Below, piece after piece: positions 46,401-57,459 of a stretch of 64,000 nucleotides of DNA. The stretch lies in the NCBI GenBank assembly GCA_030544235.1, contig CM060464.1, positions 32,094,102-32,158,101 of the forward strand, read 5' to 3'. Origin of the DNA: Lepturacanthus savala. Its lineage: Eukaryota > Chordata > Actinopteri > Scombriformes > Trichiuridae. The position numbers were made by a program, and so were the translations under genes. Every line of letters starts with the position of its first letter. The stretch's first letter is position 1. The notes beneath the pieces are model-generated. The model was given only the letters and a program-made list of their open reading frames with translations. It ran no database searches and had not been told where the DNA came from.

Positions 46401-49076
46401 TCCAGGAAGGATGTACTGACTGAGGAGAGTCGTGTAGAGGTCCTTCCTCTGCAAGTATTCCTCACAGTGACTCTCCAGCACCTGTCTCCACACCTTGGTC
46501 ATGGTGTTCCCTGCAGTGCGATCCCTCATGAGCCTGATCACTGCTTTGTCCACACCACGGCTGAAATTAGAACATAATGGCAGTGAATCTTAAACATGTT
46601 ATTGTGCAATCAATTAGAATTCAAATCACTGTGAAATCATGCAGAGACTCACTGTAATGTTAACACAGCAGGGAAAACTGCCCGGTGCGCCTCGCTGAGT
46701 TGCCTCAAGATGTTCCCCTCCCAGGACAGGAACCGTCCGATGTGGTGATCTTCAGACTGTTTGGCAGCTTTCCTGCAGGCGTTGCAGGCCAGGACCTCTG
46801 TTAACATAGAGTACCAGCCTCTGATGTCACAGATCTGCCGGACAGTCTTTGAATAACCACATCGGTACAGGAACGCCTTGTTGTTGTCCCTTGCAGGACA
46901 ATCGGGCCTGGGGCAGCGAAGACTGTACTGCCACACACCTACTGGTCTCCAGAAAAACACACGGCTCCTGAAGAAGGAGTGTGCCGAGGGCACTCTCCCA
47001 CCCATTACACCAGGAGATTCGGGTGGGTGAAACCACATCCGGTCATCTTTCAGGACTCTCTTCCACCGTGTTTTTCCGTGTTTGTCCTGGTACGCCACAG
47101 GCTTTTGGAATAGTCCCCTCTCATCGTCTTCCTTCAGCCACTTCAGGTCTGCTGCAGGAAGACCATTCACACCAGATTCCCACATTTTATGCCACCCCTC
47201 AAAAGTGGGCTGAAATGAGAGAAAACAAACGAATTATTTGTAAAACTTAATAAGCACACTAGGAATAATTTTCTTGTTTTTTCAGTTTCAATTGTTACCT
47301 CGGGATGTGCAGCTTCTCTTTCAGCTGTCACAGGCGTGGTCTGACACGGCTGAAGTGACCAGGCACCAGTTGACTGCAACAGCTCTTCTCTTCCCTGAGC
47401 AACCGCTGATAACAACAAAGACTTTTGTTGTCATGTGTTTTATGATGACTGATACAAGCTCTGCATTAATTAAGATTTGTGCAGTGTTAATGCAGTGACA
47501 TTAATTCAAAAACTCAATTTTAAATACCTTCTCTTTCATAGGTGGTAAGCGCTTCCACCAGCAGAGCATCATCTTCCAAACTGGTCCCAGATGAGCTGGA
47601 GGTGGAGGCCGATACGGCTGCACGGGCCTTGGAGGTGGAGGCCGAGACGGCTGCAGGGGCCTTGGAGGTGGAGGCCGAGACGGCTGCAGGGGCCTTGGAG
47701 GTGGAGGCCGAGACGGCTGCAGGGGCCTTGAAAAGGGAAGCCGACACGGCTGCACGGGCCTTGGAGGTGGAGGCCGAGGCGGCTGCAGGGGCCTTGGAGG
47801 TGGAGGCCGAGGCGGCTGCAGGGGCCTTGGAGGTGGAGGCCGAGGCGGCTGCAGGGGCCTTGGAGGTGGAGGCCGAGGCGGCTGCACGGGCCTTGGAGGT
47901 GGAGGCTGATACGGCTGCACGGGCCTTGGAGGTGGAGGCTGATACGGCTGCACGGGCCTTGGAGGTGGAGGCTGATACGGCTGCACGGGCCTTGGATGTG
48001 GAGGCTGATATGGCTGCAGGGGCCTTGGATGTGGAGGCTGATATGGCTGCAGGGGCCTTGGAGACAGTGGAGGTGGCAGCTGTTGTAGGGTGGGCCATTT
48101 CCTGATGTTTCTATAATATACAGTTGAATTTCAGCTTTTACATTTATACTGGTAATGCACTGTGGATTTTTTTAAACTATAAGTACCTTAACCTACCTCC
48201 TTGTCAAGGATGTATAGCCTAAACCTCTTCAAGGATATGGCTGTGATGTCCTCCTCCTTCATGGCCAGCCACTGCTTCACCGACACGTATGCCTCCTGAG
48301 CCATCTTCCTTTCGTGGTCACTGCCAAGTTGTGGGTCGGCAGTGAGATGTTTGTGCAGACTGTACCACTGCCACATCTCCTGAAAGGTGAAGGACTTGAA
48401 GCGACCCTGTCCATAGATGGCCTTGTCCACATTTACCTCCAAGTGGCAGGAAATGGCAGAAAAATGCTGCACATATTTCAACAGATGCTCCTTTACCCAC
48501 TCATTATTAATGGGCCTCCTCTCAGGATGGCGGCTCTCCTTGATGTGGCGATCGAGGACACTAAACATTACATAACATTAGTTCACGAAAAACACAATGA
48601 TAGACACTGACACGCTATGCACTGCAACAACATACTTACTATTTAATGTACCCCACATCATTTTCTGCCAGCCATTTGAATGTTTTTCCGTTGTATTTTC
48701 CAAAGGTCAACACCAGCTGGCCCAGGCACTGCACCTCAGTTGGATTTGGTGTAACCAACCGGCATCTCCTTTGAGCTGAAGACAAGTTGAACACAAAAGG
48801 TTTCTAATGCTCTGCTTTTGATTATCATGACTGTGCTGTAAACGCAGGATGGAAACACATCTATGACTCCCAAATATTACCTTCTTCATACGCTGTTTTA
48901 GGGTCTCTCAAACTACTGTCACCCTGTGGGAGGTGTGAAGGCCTGGACTGGATCGCCTTGGCCTCCTTGGATGGCTTAAGGAGGCATTGTTGCCTGTCTT
49001 GTGGCAGGTTTTTGTCCAAAATGCACAAGACAGGCATCAAGGGGTCCATTTTTGGGTGTCTGGAAGACAAACTCAT
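43403..49076 (-). CDS. DUF6729-type protein with candidate D-D-E transposase core (intact, nine exons)
   Basis: Minus-strand exons are 49,076-48,881; 48,775-48,640; 48,560-48,197; 48,110-47,528; 47,405-47,299; 47,209-46,653; 46,560-46,391; 46,082-45,916; and 45,820-43,403. All have GT-AG borders and phases agree, giving 1,565 codons and a TAG. Exon 2 has FGKYNGKTFKWLAENDVGYI. Exon 4 is an Ala/Ser/Lys array of 11-residue units. Exon 6 has FWRPVGVWQYSLRCP and paired cysteines (C561, C566, C604, C607), like DUF6729. Exon 9 has YVDRGCC (D825), IRLDIFHW (D854 and H857, a D-x2-H signature) and NNSLEGFH (E1020), a plausible D-D-E active site. An acidic stretch and a Gln-Pro-Ser-Thr array follow. I infer a cut-and-paste transposase acting in the nucleus. 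The start ATG (49,076) is the first in the splice-compatible frame. The superfamily is not one I can name. Confidence 0.75.
43420..43690 (-). repeat. 21-bp coding minisatellite (exon 9)
   Basis: Twelve units encoding QPSTSS(I/S), the last altered to QPSTYS. The left arm (about 39,988-40,200) has ten units. This flexible Ser/Thr-rich linker precedes the stop. Confidence 0.85.
47528..48110 (-). repeat. 33-bp coding minisatellite (exon 4)
   Basis: The unit encodes about ASTSKAPAAVS and is tandemly repeated. This exon is 99 bp (three units) shorter than in the left arm. The opposite strand and the other frame give long Glu- or Pro-rich open frames that are shadows. The splice phase selects the Ala/Ser frame. 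Confidence 0.85.
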
Positions 49077-50689
49077 AGTGCTGCATGTTCACTGTCATTA
49101 CAAAATCTTCACCTCTGACATTATCAATTGAAACAGGCTTTGTGAAGGTAAATCTTATTGTATGCATGTAATTCTGCAATAATTGTACATGTAATTATGC
49201 AGTGGTATTATGGCTGGCTGACACTTTTTTTCTCTCCCCTAAGTGAAAAAAAAATGTAATGGATGGAGGGGCTATGCACATTGTACACCATAGTTGGAAT
49301 GATAAAAGAAGCAAGCTTAATTTTCTGTGGAGGTCTCTTAAATATGTCACCATATAAATATAAATAAAACTTTCATTTCCTACTTATATGGATCGATGGA
49401 GTTATTGATAAAAACCAATTGACACTGACAACTGCTGCAGTCACTTTAACTCAATCAGAAATAATGGTAGGTCATACATTTAACAGCCCTGGTCGCGCTG
49501 ATTGACTTTTTTATTTCTGTAGGTTGAAAGATGTCGTCATGGCAACGGCACTTAGCTCCACAGTTACTGAGTAAATGCCAGGAGCCAATCAGCCTTCAGG
49601 AGGCGCTGCTATCACCAATTGAGAAAAACCGGTCACCCAGAAAGTCTAAATAAATAAAATAAATAAATATGGCTGAAACACACTCGAACAACTGCTCATA
49701 AATCAAAAAACGTAAAAAACAGAAAAACAAACAAAAATGGCGATGTGTGTGTGCGCGCGCCCGTGTATGAGCTTTCATACACGGGTGGGCGCACACGCAG
49801 CGCGCAAAAGTGCGCTTTTTTTCCTTGGTCTAGAAAAGCACGCATTTATTTTTTTATTTTTTTAAATAGAGACCTCCATAGAGTCGAATTTATAATTCGA
49901 AACCTGATGTACACTGTAATTCAATACTAAATACGTCCCACACGATTTTGCAAATATTCTATATAGCTTTTCAGCTGAAGATATATATATATATATGAAA
50001 CTTGACTAACCCATGACGTATAACTTACAGTAGTGAGTGTAAAACTTGTAAAACAGTATAGGTTCTCTGGTCTCGACGCTCCTGAAAAGATAACATCGCG
50101 TCTCTTAACGTTACAGCCACAAACAACCATACACACACATACGTCGTAATAACATTTGGTCCCCATAATACAACGTTATACCCAAGTAATTATAATGCCA
50201 AAATAACGGTATCTTCCCCAGAATATACAGTTATAAATACAGTTATAACCAAGTTGTAAAATATCGAAACGCCGTTATGGCGGAATAATATACCGCTACC
50301 ATAGCCTGTTTTCGGCAATAACGGGAGGGTCATTTTTCAAATATTAATTTCACACAAGGTCCGTATATACGGTATCAGTTGTATATCAAAACACCGCAAT
50401 GGCACGCAAGAATATAAAAATAAAAGTAACTTACCTCGTCCGATATCTCGCTAACACCTCCGCTAGACGCCCGCAAACCGCCGACGTTAAGCTACGAAAC
50501 CGGGAAAAAATGCCTAAAAATGTTTTAAAAAACTGCTTATTGCTCTCGAAAACAACCGTACAAAACCGTCCACTTACAATTACTACTCGGCAAAAATATG
50601 AACGACTTTCTCTCGGAGTCTGCCAGGTAACAGCGTAAACGTCGTAAAAAAACAAAAACAAAAAAAAAAAAAAAACTTGGGCATCGCGG
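49077..50689. other. 5' region of the right-arm gene
   Basis: It holds leader exons and introns mirrored from the left arm, a nine-unit TA tract at about 49,980-49,997, and a strong local inverted repeat around GTGTATGAGCTTTCATACAC near 49,763-49,785. There is no other gene. Confidence 0.5.
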
Positions 50690-50950
50690 GCTCCGATTGG
50701 CCGGCCCGTAACTAGACAAACTGTAGACAATCCGGGCTTCCGATTGGCCGGCCCGTAACTAGGCAAACTGTAGACAATTCGGGCTTCCGATTGGCCGGCC
50801 CGTAACTAGGCAAACTGTAGACAATCCGGGGTTCCGATTGGCCGGCCCGTAACGAGACAAACTGTAGACAATTCGGGCTCCCGATTGGCCGGCGGCCCGT
50901 AACTGCAGACAAACTGTAGACAATCCGGGCTTCCGATTGGCCCAAACTGT
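50690..50950 (-). promoter_or_regulatory. Subterminal tandem repeats, right arm
   Basis: It has the same 47-50-bp units as 32,670-32,900, with one more unit (about 5.5). Each carries CCGATTGGCC and CAAACTGTAGACAA. Confidence 0.7.
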
Positions 50951-50999
50951 AGACTCTCGTCCAACGAGAGAGCGCCAAAGTCTACAGTCTACAGTTCGG

Positions 51000-51458
51000 T
51001 TTGCACATCGCCCGCGCCGACTCAGCAGTGCTGAATACACGTGTAAAGCACGGCTGTAAACAACCCGCCACTGCTGCCTTCGCCAGTGCTGCTGAATACA
51101 CATTTAAAGAGATAAACAACACGCCGGTGTGGCTGTCACCAGAGCCGGGTGCTCCGAAGCACCAGACCTGACGTTACACGCGTGCAAGGATGGGGAAAAT
51201 GAGTGCTAAGAGGCTAACATGGAGCTAACACTATTACATATGCACACAAGCGAAGTTTTATGTGTGTATCCGTGTTAGCATTAGCTCCATGCTAGCCACT
51301 AGTCTAACTTTTCAAACTTTATTACTTTTTTTATTTAATTAACTTAATATTAAACGGCCACCATAAACACTTTGTGTTTCCATGGTTTCTGACCGTCAAC
51401 CAATCACTAACTGTGCCGTGCTGACGTCATATGTAGGCGCAGGACATAGCAGGACCCT
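51000..51458. other. Gap between palindrome and P-type transposon
   Basis: It contains GTGCTGAATACACGTGTAAA and a related downstream repeat (GTGCTGCTGAATACACATTTA). The 14-bp CCGGGTGCTCCGAA is mirrored left of the palindrome near 32,586. A TTAGCATTAGCTCCATG / CATGGAGCTAACACT inverted pair lies near 51,220-51,293. No gene. Confidence 0.45.
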
Positions 51459-52089
51459 CATAGACATATATACGTAGACGCCGCATGGAGCGGATTTGTC
51501 CGCTGCTGCGCTACGTCAGTGTCGCCGCCATATTGGATGTGGCAAAGCTGCGCTGTAAACAAATACAAGTAAACGGACCTAATTTCATAAAGCGCCTCTC
51601 TACAAGAAACTTGTGTTAATACCTCTTAATTATTCATTCACACATACACTACTATACTTGACAAACAGTAAGAGACCACAATGTATGTATATAATCTTGA
51701 TTTAAGATTTAAAATAACCCCAAAGTTCGGTGAATATCAAACTTGATAAACTGCGGGTTGGATTGACTACACTACCCGCGGTGCAGAAGACCCTAAAAAC
51801 TAAAAGTTAATTTAAAAATGTTTAAATTTTGCCCAATTTCATGGCATTTGCATCAACACAGCCAAGGCTATCCACAAGAGAATGTTCAAGATGGCAAAAT
51901 TTGCCTTAAGAATTGCAGCAGGGTTAAAAAAGTAAATGTAATTTAATATGGAGCAGGTTAACAAATAGAGTACAATCAAGCCTCAAAGAACAAAGACAGT
52001 AAAAAATAATTCACACGCACACACACTATGTACACTATAAACATAACATTTTTTTTTTTCAGAAATGGCACTAAAATCCTTTAAAAATA

Positions 52090-52762
52090 ATGTTTTTGCA
52101 CATTTTTTTTTCTTATGGTGCCACTCTGCAACTGTAATGTGTCAAGTTTGGCAATGTGATGCAGCCTTAATTTGTGGAACACAGAAACAACCAATGACAT
52201 GAGCACATAGTGATGGTTGTAGATTCCAGACTGTGTTTCCTGAATGTGACCCAGACCAAACACATCCTCATCACCAATGTCTGCCCGTACAAACTGACTG
52301 ATAAACAGCACCTTTACAGCCCAGACAGTGATTGGTGAATAAAACGCTCAGCTGATCTGACCACCCTCACTGTGCCCTCTGATGGAATCATCAGTCCCCC
52401 CTTATTTTTTAGCTTGAGCAAGTGGTAACCCGAATCAAATGATGCAGGTACAGCATCAGTCACCAGGCTACCACGGCACACATCACAAAGCAGTTTTTTC
52501 AGAATTTGGCAAACCACAAATCATGAAATGTAGACAAGGGCATTGTCAACAAGGCCACCAAAGTGGGTTGGCAGGTAGCTGTGGTCAGACACAATGGCAG
52601 GAATGTTGGCGAATGGGGATGGGATCTCTTCAGTAGCTTCTGCTGCTGGGGAGGATGACGTTTCCACATTTCCTGACACGCTTGGAGACACCCCACATCG
52701 CACCATGAGCCGGGGGAAAATGGCTTGGAACTGGCATGCTGAAGGGTTGTTATTCCAACCCC
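52090..52762 (-). pseudogene. P-element (THAP9-like) transposase C-terminal exon, broken
   Basis: After a splice acceptor (TTTTCACAG at about 52,763) the minus strand reads GGWNNNPSACQFQAIFPRLM, then VYIS*FVVCQILKKLLCDVC and LKNKGGLMIPSEGTVRVV. This is the conserved C-terminal region of P and THAP9 transposases: the GGxNxNP motif, the CxxC pair, and NxGGLxxPS. A TGA at 52,523-52,521 replaces the expected Gly codon. A frameshift near 52,312 separates the last part (HKLRLHHIAKLDTLQ). The catalytic domain and THAP finger are missing, so this copy cannot make its own transposase. Confidence 0.8.
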
Positions 52763-52825
52763 CTGTGAAAACATAAAGATAAAAACAGCACTTTCACATG
52801 AATTACCGTTTTAGTTTGACTTTTA

Positions 52826-52936
<111 letters not shown>

Positions 52937-53983
52937 TATACTCAGGAACTCCAAGTAATCTTGGCTGAAGCGGTAGGTGCAGATGTAGCGCTGCCGCTGA
53001 AACTGTTCAGGGACCATCAGCGTCAGGGTGTCAATGTTGATGATGAATCCCAACACTCAGAGGTACCTTCACAAGAAATTGTTTGGTAAATATTAGAACA
53101 ATATAACCCCAAGACAGCTGAATGATTTTGTTCATTTATAAATGTGAAAACAACAAGGAGCATAGTGTAACAAAAGATCAACAACATCAACATACTTACC
53201 ATTATGTTGCCTCAAAAAACAGAAAACACTGAAGTCCAACAGAAACAAAACAGGAGACTGAAAAAACATCAGAACCAGAGAACAGCATCATATGAACTTA
53301 TGATGCTGAACAAGGGAACAGAATAGGTCTGGGTGTTGTGATAAGAAAATAATTACTATATTCATCTCCAAATTCTAATTCATTATTAATGTTCAGAATA
53401 ACAGGTAACAGAAACAACGTTTCTTCCTCCTGTTTCTCTGCTACTATGAGTGTGTAAACTGAGCTAATACTTAACTCTATATATTTTTGATGGAAATATA
53501 CACAACCATGAGCAGAATAAATCCAAATAAATGGATGGAAATAATGAATGAATAGCTAAATGTGCAGGAATAGGCGAGCTAGCGTTTTCCACAACATCGG
53601 CAAATTATGCTCTCAAAACTATGTTAAAATGGCCAAATAATGCAGTCTACGAACAAAGTATTATCAAAAGTCATTGTTAAATCTTACCTGCTAAAGTTAT
53701 TCCCTCAGATTTGGTTTGGGGTGTACAACGATTCATGCAATTCCACGCAGCACAGGAATGAGGCATCTTCTCTCTGCTCTACTCCGACTCTTGCCACATC
53801 CAATATGGCGGCGCCGATGACGTACAGCTCAGCGCTGAATGAGGCGTCTACGTATATATGTCTATGAGGACCCTACCTACCAGCGGAAATGACGTTCTTT
53901 GTACGTCATCACACTCATCACACTGATGACCGCCATCACATTTTTTAGCTTAACACCACACTTTGGGAATCCCTGAGATAGAG

Positions 53984-55226
53984 TGTTTAATTTGGATTAA
54001 TATTTTTGCTTTCTAGTTATTTCATTGTTTTCTTTTTCTATTTTTTCATTCTATTTTTCCTCTTTGTTCTTCTTGTGTTTGGTTTTCTCTTCTCTTTAAT
54101 TTATTATGATTAAGATTACCTGTTATTATTTGTATTATTTAGTTCCTTCTTTTTCAATTAACCAATTAATTTGATAATCATTAATTCAATAACATGATTT
54201 TATATTTTTAAATGTTTGTAGCAGGAGAGAATGTATACACTGTGCTCACACACATAGAGGGTTAGGGTTAAGGATTAAGGGTCAGGGTTAGTCCTAACCC
54301 CAAACACACACACACATGCTGACACACATTTTACATTTATACATACATAATATTAGTTTCTTTTCTGTTTATTTTTGTATGACTGTCTTTAATTCATATT
54401 TTTTTTTCGTATTGTCTCTATGTTTCTACTTCTGATTGTGTGTATGCACTTTATGCCGTAGAATATGTACATGCAACAATAATTTTGTTCAATGGCCCCT
54501 GACAAGGAGGATATTTATTTCATTTGTGTGTTTATTACTTTGTGAATTCTAACAGACTTCAGCACTGACAGAAATGTGTGGTGGATTTTTTTTTCATAGA
54601 TTCCTTCACTGTGGGTATTTTGCTGCAGCTCCAGTGCCAGTTAGCAATCAAACATTTCTAAACATGGTATATTATAGATAGAACACATTTTAAAGGTGAG
54701 GTACAGAAGTGTGTGCTCTGCTTGCTGGTTTAGTTTTTAAAGGTTCCATTAAAAATGTATTTGATGCCTGGGACAGTAAAGGTGGCTATTTGATATGGGA
54801 ACTAAGGGGAAGTAAATTCTAACATTAATTGGGGGTTGTTGATTGATGTGAAAATAAAATTTGTTGCAGGTTTTCCTTTTTACTCGAATTAATTTGTTTT
54901 GCCATCCTGGATGGGCAAGAACACAAATATAAGTAGAATATAAGTTTGAGTAGATCCATTTTCTTAAACTGTATAGAAGCATTGCTGTACATCCTGTATT
55001 TTGTGTATTGTGTACATTTATCGTGATTTTTGCACAGGTGAATGAATGAAAATCACTGTGACCTTTCCTCTATACTGCAACCACAGGGAAGATGCATCCT
55101 GCATCTGTCCCGGCAGACCTTTAGTCTGTCCTTCTCTTGCTTTTTGCTTTCCTTCCTCTCTGAGTTATATATTAGTTTTATAGGAAAAATCCACCTGAAA
55201 ACATATTTAATTCTTGTAACTACAAA
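53984..55226. other. Gene-free AT-rich stretch
   Basis: It contains a short telomere-like run (GGGTTAGGGTTAAGG, near 54,258) and CA-rich text near 54,305. No gene is recognised. Confidence 0.4.
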
Positions 55227-55346
55227 ATGATGGGCAGTTGGTAGTGCTGTTGCCCCATAGCAAGAATCCAAGACCAAGGAGGTCTTGAACCTACGACCTT
55301 CTTGCTGTGAGGCAACAGCGCTAACCCCTGCTCCACCGTGTCGCCC
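55227..55346. repeat. Two V-SINE heads fused in inverted orientation
   Basis: Plus-strand GGTAGTGCTGTTGCCCCATA with GCAAGAA (55,227-55,265) runs straight into an inverted head. That head carries GACCTTCTTGCTGTGAGGCA and CACCGTGTCGCCC (55,266-55,346). The bodies are absent. Confidence 0.7.
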
Positions 55347-55555
55347 TATATATATCGAGACGAGATTTTAAGAAAACTAAATTACAAATTATATGAATGC
55401 CTGGACAACAGACTTTTATTTAACTGAGTAGCACATGGATTTTATAACTCTGTAAGCGTTAACTTTTAATGAACTTCTTCCTTTTAATGAACTTCTTCCT
55501 CTACAAATTGAAACTAAAATAAAATGTTATAAAAGTTAAAATATATAGAAAAAAA
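55347..55555. other. Short gene-free stretch
   Basis: A 17-bp tandem duplication of TTAATGAACTTCTTCCT lies at about 55,467-55,500. Confidence 0.6.
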
Positions 55556-55921
55556 TTATACATTTGTCCTTTTTTCAAGTGCAAACAATATGTGCAAAAC
55601 AAAAAGTTCTTCTCTGTCAGCAGGCACAGTTGTTGATTTGAGTACTGCGCTGTGGTAGTGCTGTAAATGTCTCTGCATTGTGCTCGTATTCGCAGCGCTG
55701 TACGGCATTGTTTGCATACAGTGTCTGCATATTGTCCGTGTCTTATCAGTCACTCTCTTACCATATATCATTTCTGCTGGGAACCCAAAATGCTGCCAAA
55801 CAAACGATTTAAAAGTGGCAGGGGCGTCGTCAATAGTAATACCTGTGTTTTCCATCATTCTGGCTGCTTGCTGGATAACTCTCGCGAGACAAAATTTTAA
55901 CGCGATGAGCAATCTTGTCAA
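55556..55921 (-). pseudogene. BED zinc-finger exon of a hAT-type (ZBED-like) transposase
   Basis: This is the N-terminal DNA-binding part of a hAT transposase or ZBED-like gene. The minus strand reads FKSFVWQHFGFPAEM, then TICRHCMQTMPY and TSTMQRHLQHYHS, matching the BED finger CxxC...HxxxxH pattern. A good start is MMENTGITIDDAP (about 55,857). The frame continues to LFVLHILFALEKRTNV and then stops. No RNase H-like domain follows, so it is a fragment or a single exon. Confidence 0.75.
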
Positions 55922-55980
55922 ATCACATCTCGTGAGATCTCGTCAAATCACATCTCGCGAGATCTCATCAAATCACATCC
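55875..55980 (-). promoter_or_regulatory. Array of TCTCGCGAGA-type motifs upstream of the BED exon
   Basis: CTCTCGCGAGAC at about 55,878, then three ~24-bp units with ATCTCGTGAGATCTCGTC, ATCTCGCGAGATCTCATC and CAAATCACATC. TCTCGCGAGA is a known vertebrate core-promoter palindrome. Its position just 5' of the minus-strand BED exon suggests a promoter. Confidence 0.55.
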
Positions 55981-56004
55981 CTAATCCCTAATCACACCCC
56001 TAAT

Positions 56005-56585
56005 CAGTGGCGATTTGTGATCTTTCAAACAGGGGGAGCTCATATTTGCCGTACATCGTAAACGTGTTATTTACAAACATCCCAAGTTCCAAAAAGTAAT
56101 TTCAGGGAGATGTTTGTCGTTTATCAAGATGTTTACCAGAACTTCTGGGAGACTTGGCCCAATGTTAGCATTGTTTGCCATCATGATGCTAGCTGTTCAC
56201 TCTGACCTAGCCGTGTATGATTGCACTATCGAACAAAAGGTAATTAAAACTAGAACAACAACAATAACAATAAGAACAAGGAAACTTTAATATTTATAGA
56301 ACAATGAAATACGTGACTGTGATTTATTTACAGTGTAAGAGTGAATAATTTCATTCTGGAAAGGCCAATAAATAGTCTGTCGTTTGACTTCACATGGATA
56401 ATCCGCGATGGGACTGAAATGCAGCTGAGGTGACGTCATGCAGACATCCCAAGTCTCCCGGAAGTTCTTCAGAGTGGCTCCGTGATGCCCAGTTTTTTTT
56501 TTTTGTTTTTTTTTTTTATAAATATGCATGAATGAATGTACGGACATGTAATTTATTTATTTATAAGTAGCTGCTGTTTAAAAAC
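56005..56585 (-). mobile_element. hAT-type MITE, second copy (3' truncated)
   Basis: It starts CAGTGGCGATTTGTGATC and matches the reverse complement of the element at 6,082-6,734 in two blocks, about 56,005-56,430 and 56,530-56,580 (GACATGTAATTTATTTATTT). A poly-T tract and unrelated text separate the blocks. The far terminus is missing. Confidence 0.75.
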
Positions 56586-57416
56586 ACTGGTAAAAGTTGA
56601 AGTATCAACTTGATGTCTTTACTCAAGTAAAAGTAAAAATGTATGTGCTCATAAACCTACTTAAAGTATAAAGTAACATTTAAAAAAATGCATAAAATAA
56701 ATCAGTTGTTGCCAATATAGATTGGAAGCTTAATTTGAAACTGATTATACACATGGCCCAGGACACATCATCATCATAAACCCATTACTATCAAAACCAA
56801 AGCAACTCAAGGAGCATGTTCTTTCTCAAACTTTATTGGAATTCAACATCCAAACCGAGGTAGCACTTAAGAGGTAGGTATTCAGGCCTGCAAAACTGCC
56901 AGAGAGAGAGAGACACTCAGATTACATGGCGGTGATGATGGTAACATTTCCATAGGGGGTCTATTTGGAAAGCCAACAGGCATTGGATATCTATACCTTT
57001 TGGTTCTTGAAAGGAAAAAAAACCTAACCCTTCTCTGGCTCAATAGACTTGACTTACGTAGGGACAGTGTGGGAGAGGGGGACAGATCGGTGTCACTGTA
57101 AATGTGTCCCCCGTGCTATCTGCACCCATGGACACATAAAAGGTTTTTGGTTTGTATAATATTTATTTTTGAAGGCGCATTTGTAACCGGTTCTTCCGGC
57201 CGGCATCCGACACAGCGCAACACTTTTCTCCCGTTTTATAAAGGTTAACGGTTCACCAAGTTAAAGCAAGAGTAACGAGACAGTTTATTTAAAAAATGTA
57301 AGCAATAGAAAGTACAGATACTAGAGTAGAAGTCAGAAGTAGGCAGAAAAAATAGTAATGAAGTATAGATACCTAAAAAGTGTACTTAAGTACCGTAATG
57401 AAGTATTTGTACTTCG

Positions 57417-57420
<4 letters not shown>
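56586..57420. other. Gene-free stretch with parts of an AGTAAAAGTA-type repeat
   Basis: Phrases TACTCAAGTAAAAGTA (56,620) and TTAAGTACCGTAATGAAGTA (57,385) are the opposite ends of a common fish DNA transposon as I recall it. The interior is unrelated or decayed. Confidence 0.4.

Positions 57421-57456
<36 letters not shown>

Positions 57457-57459
<3 letters not shown>

Larger units (their letters stand above)
41980..50999 (-). mobile_element. Right arm of the 18.4-kb palindrome
   Basis: It is 9,020 bp in inverted orientation to 32,625-41,645. Together with the spacer it extends to the terminal motif at 41,711, giving a candidate complete 9.29-kb transposon (41,711-50,999) with TGTAGACTGTAGACT-type inverted ends. 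No target duplication was identified at these ends. Confidence 0.85.

Noticed and set aside
32625..50999. The palindrome as a pure assembly duplication
   Set aside because: The arms differ in repeat counts, point changes and lesions, and the centre is unique. This makes a simple artefact less likely, though it is not excluded without long reads.
54256..54300. Interstitial telomere-like repeat
   Set aside because: Only about two good TTAGGG units with degenerate neighbours, too short to claim a telomeric origin.
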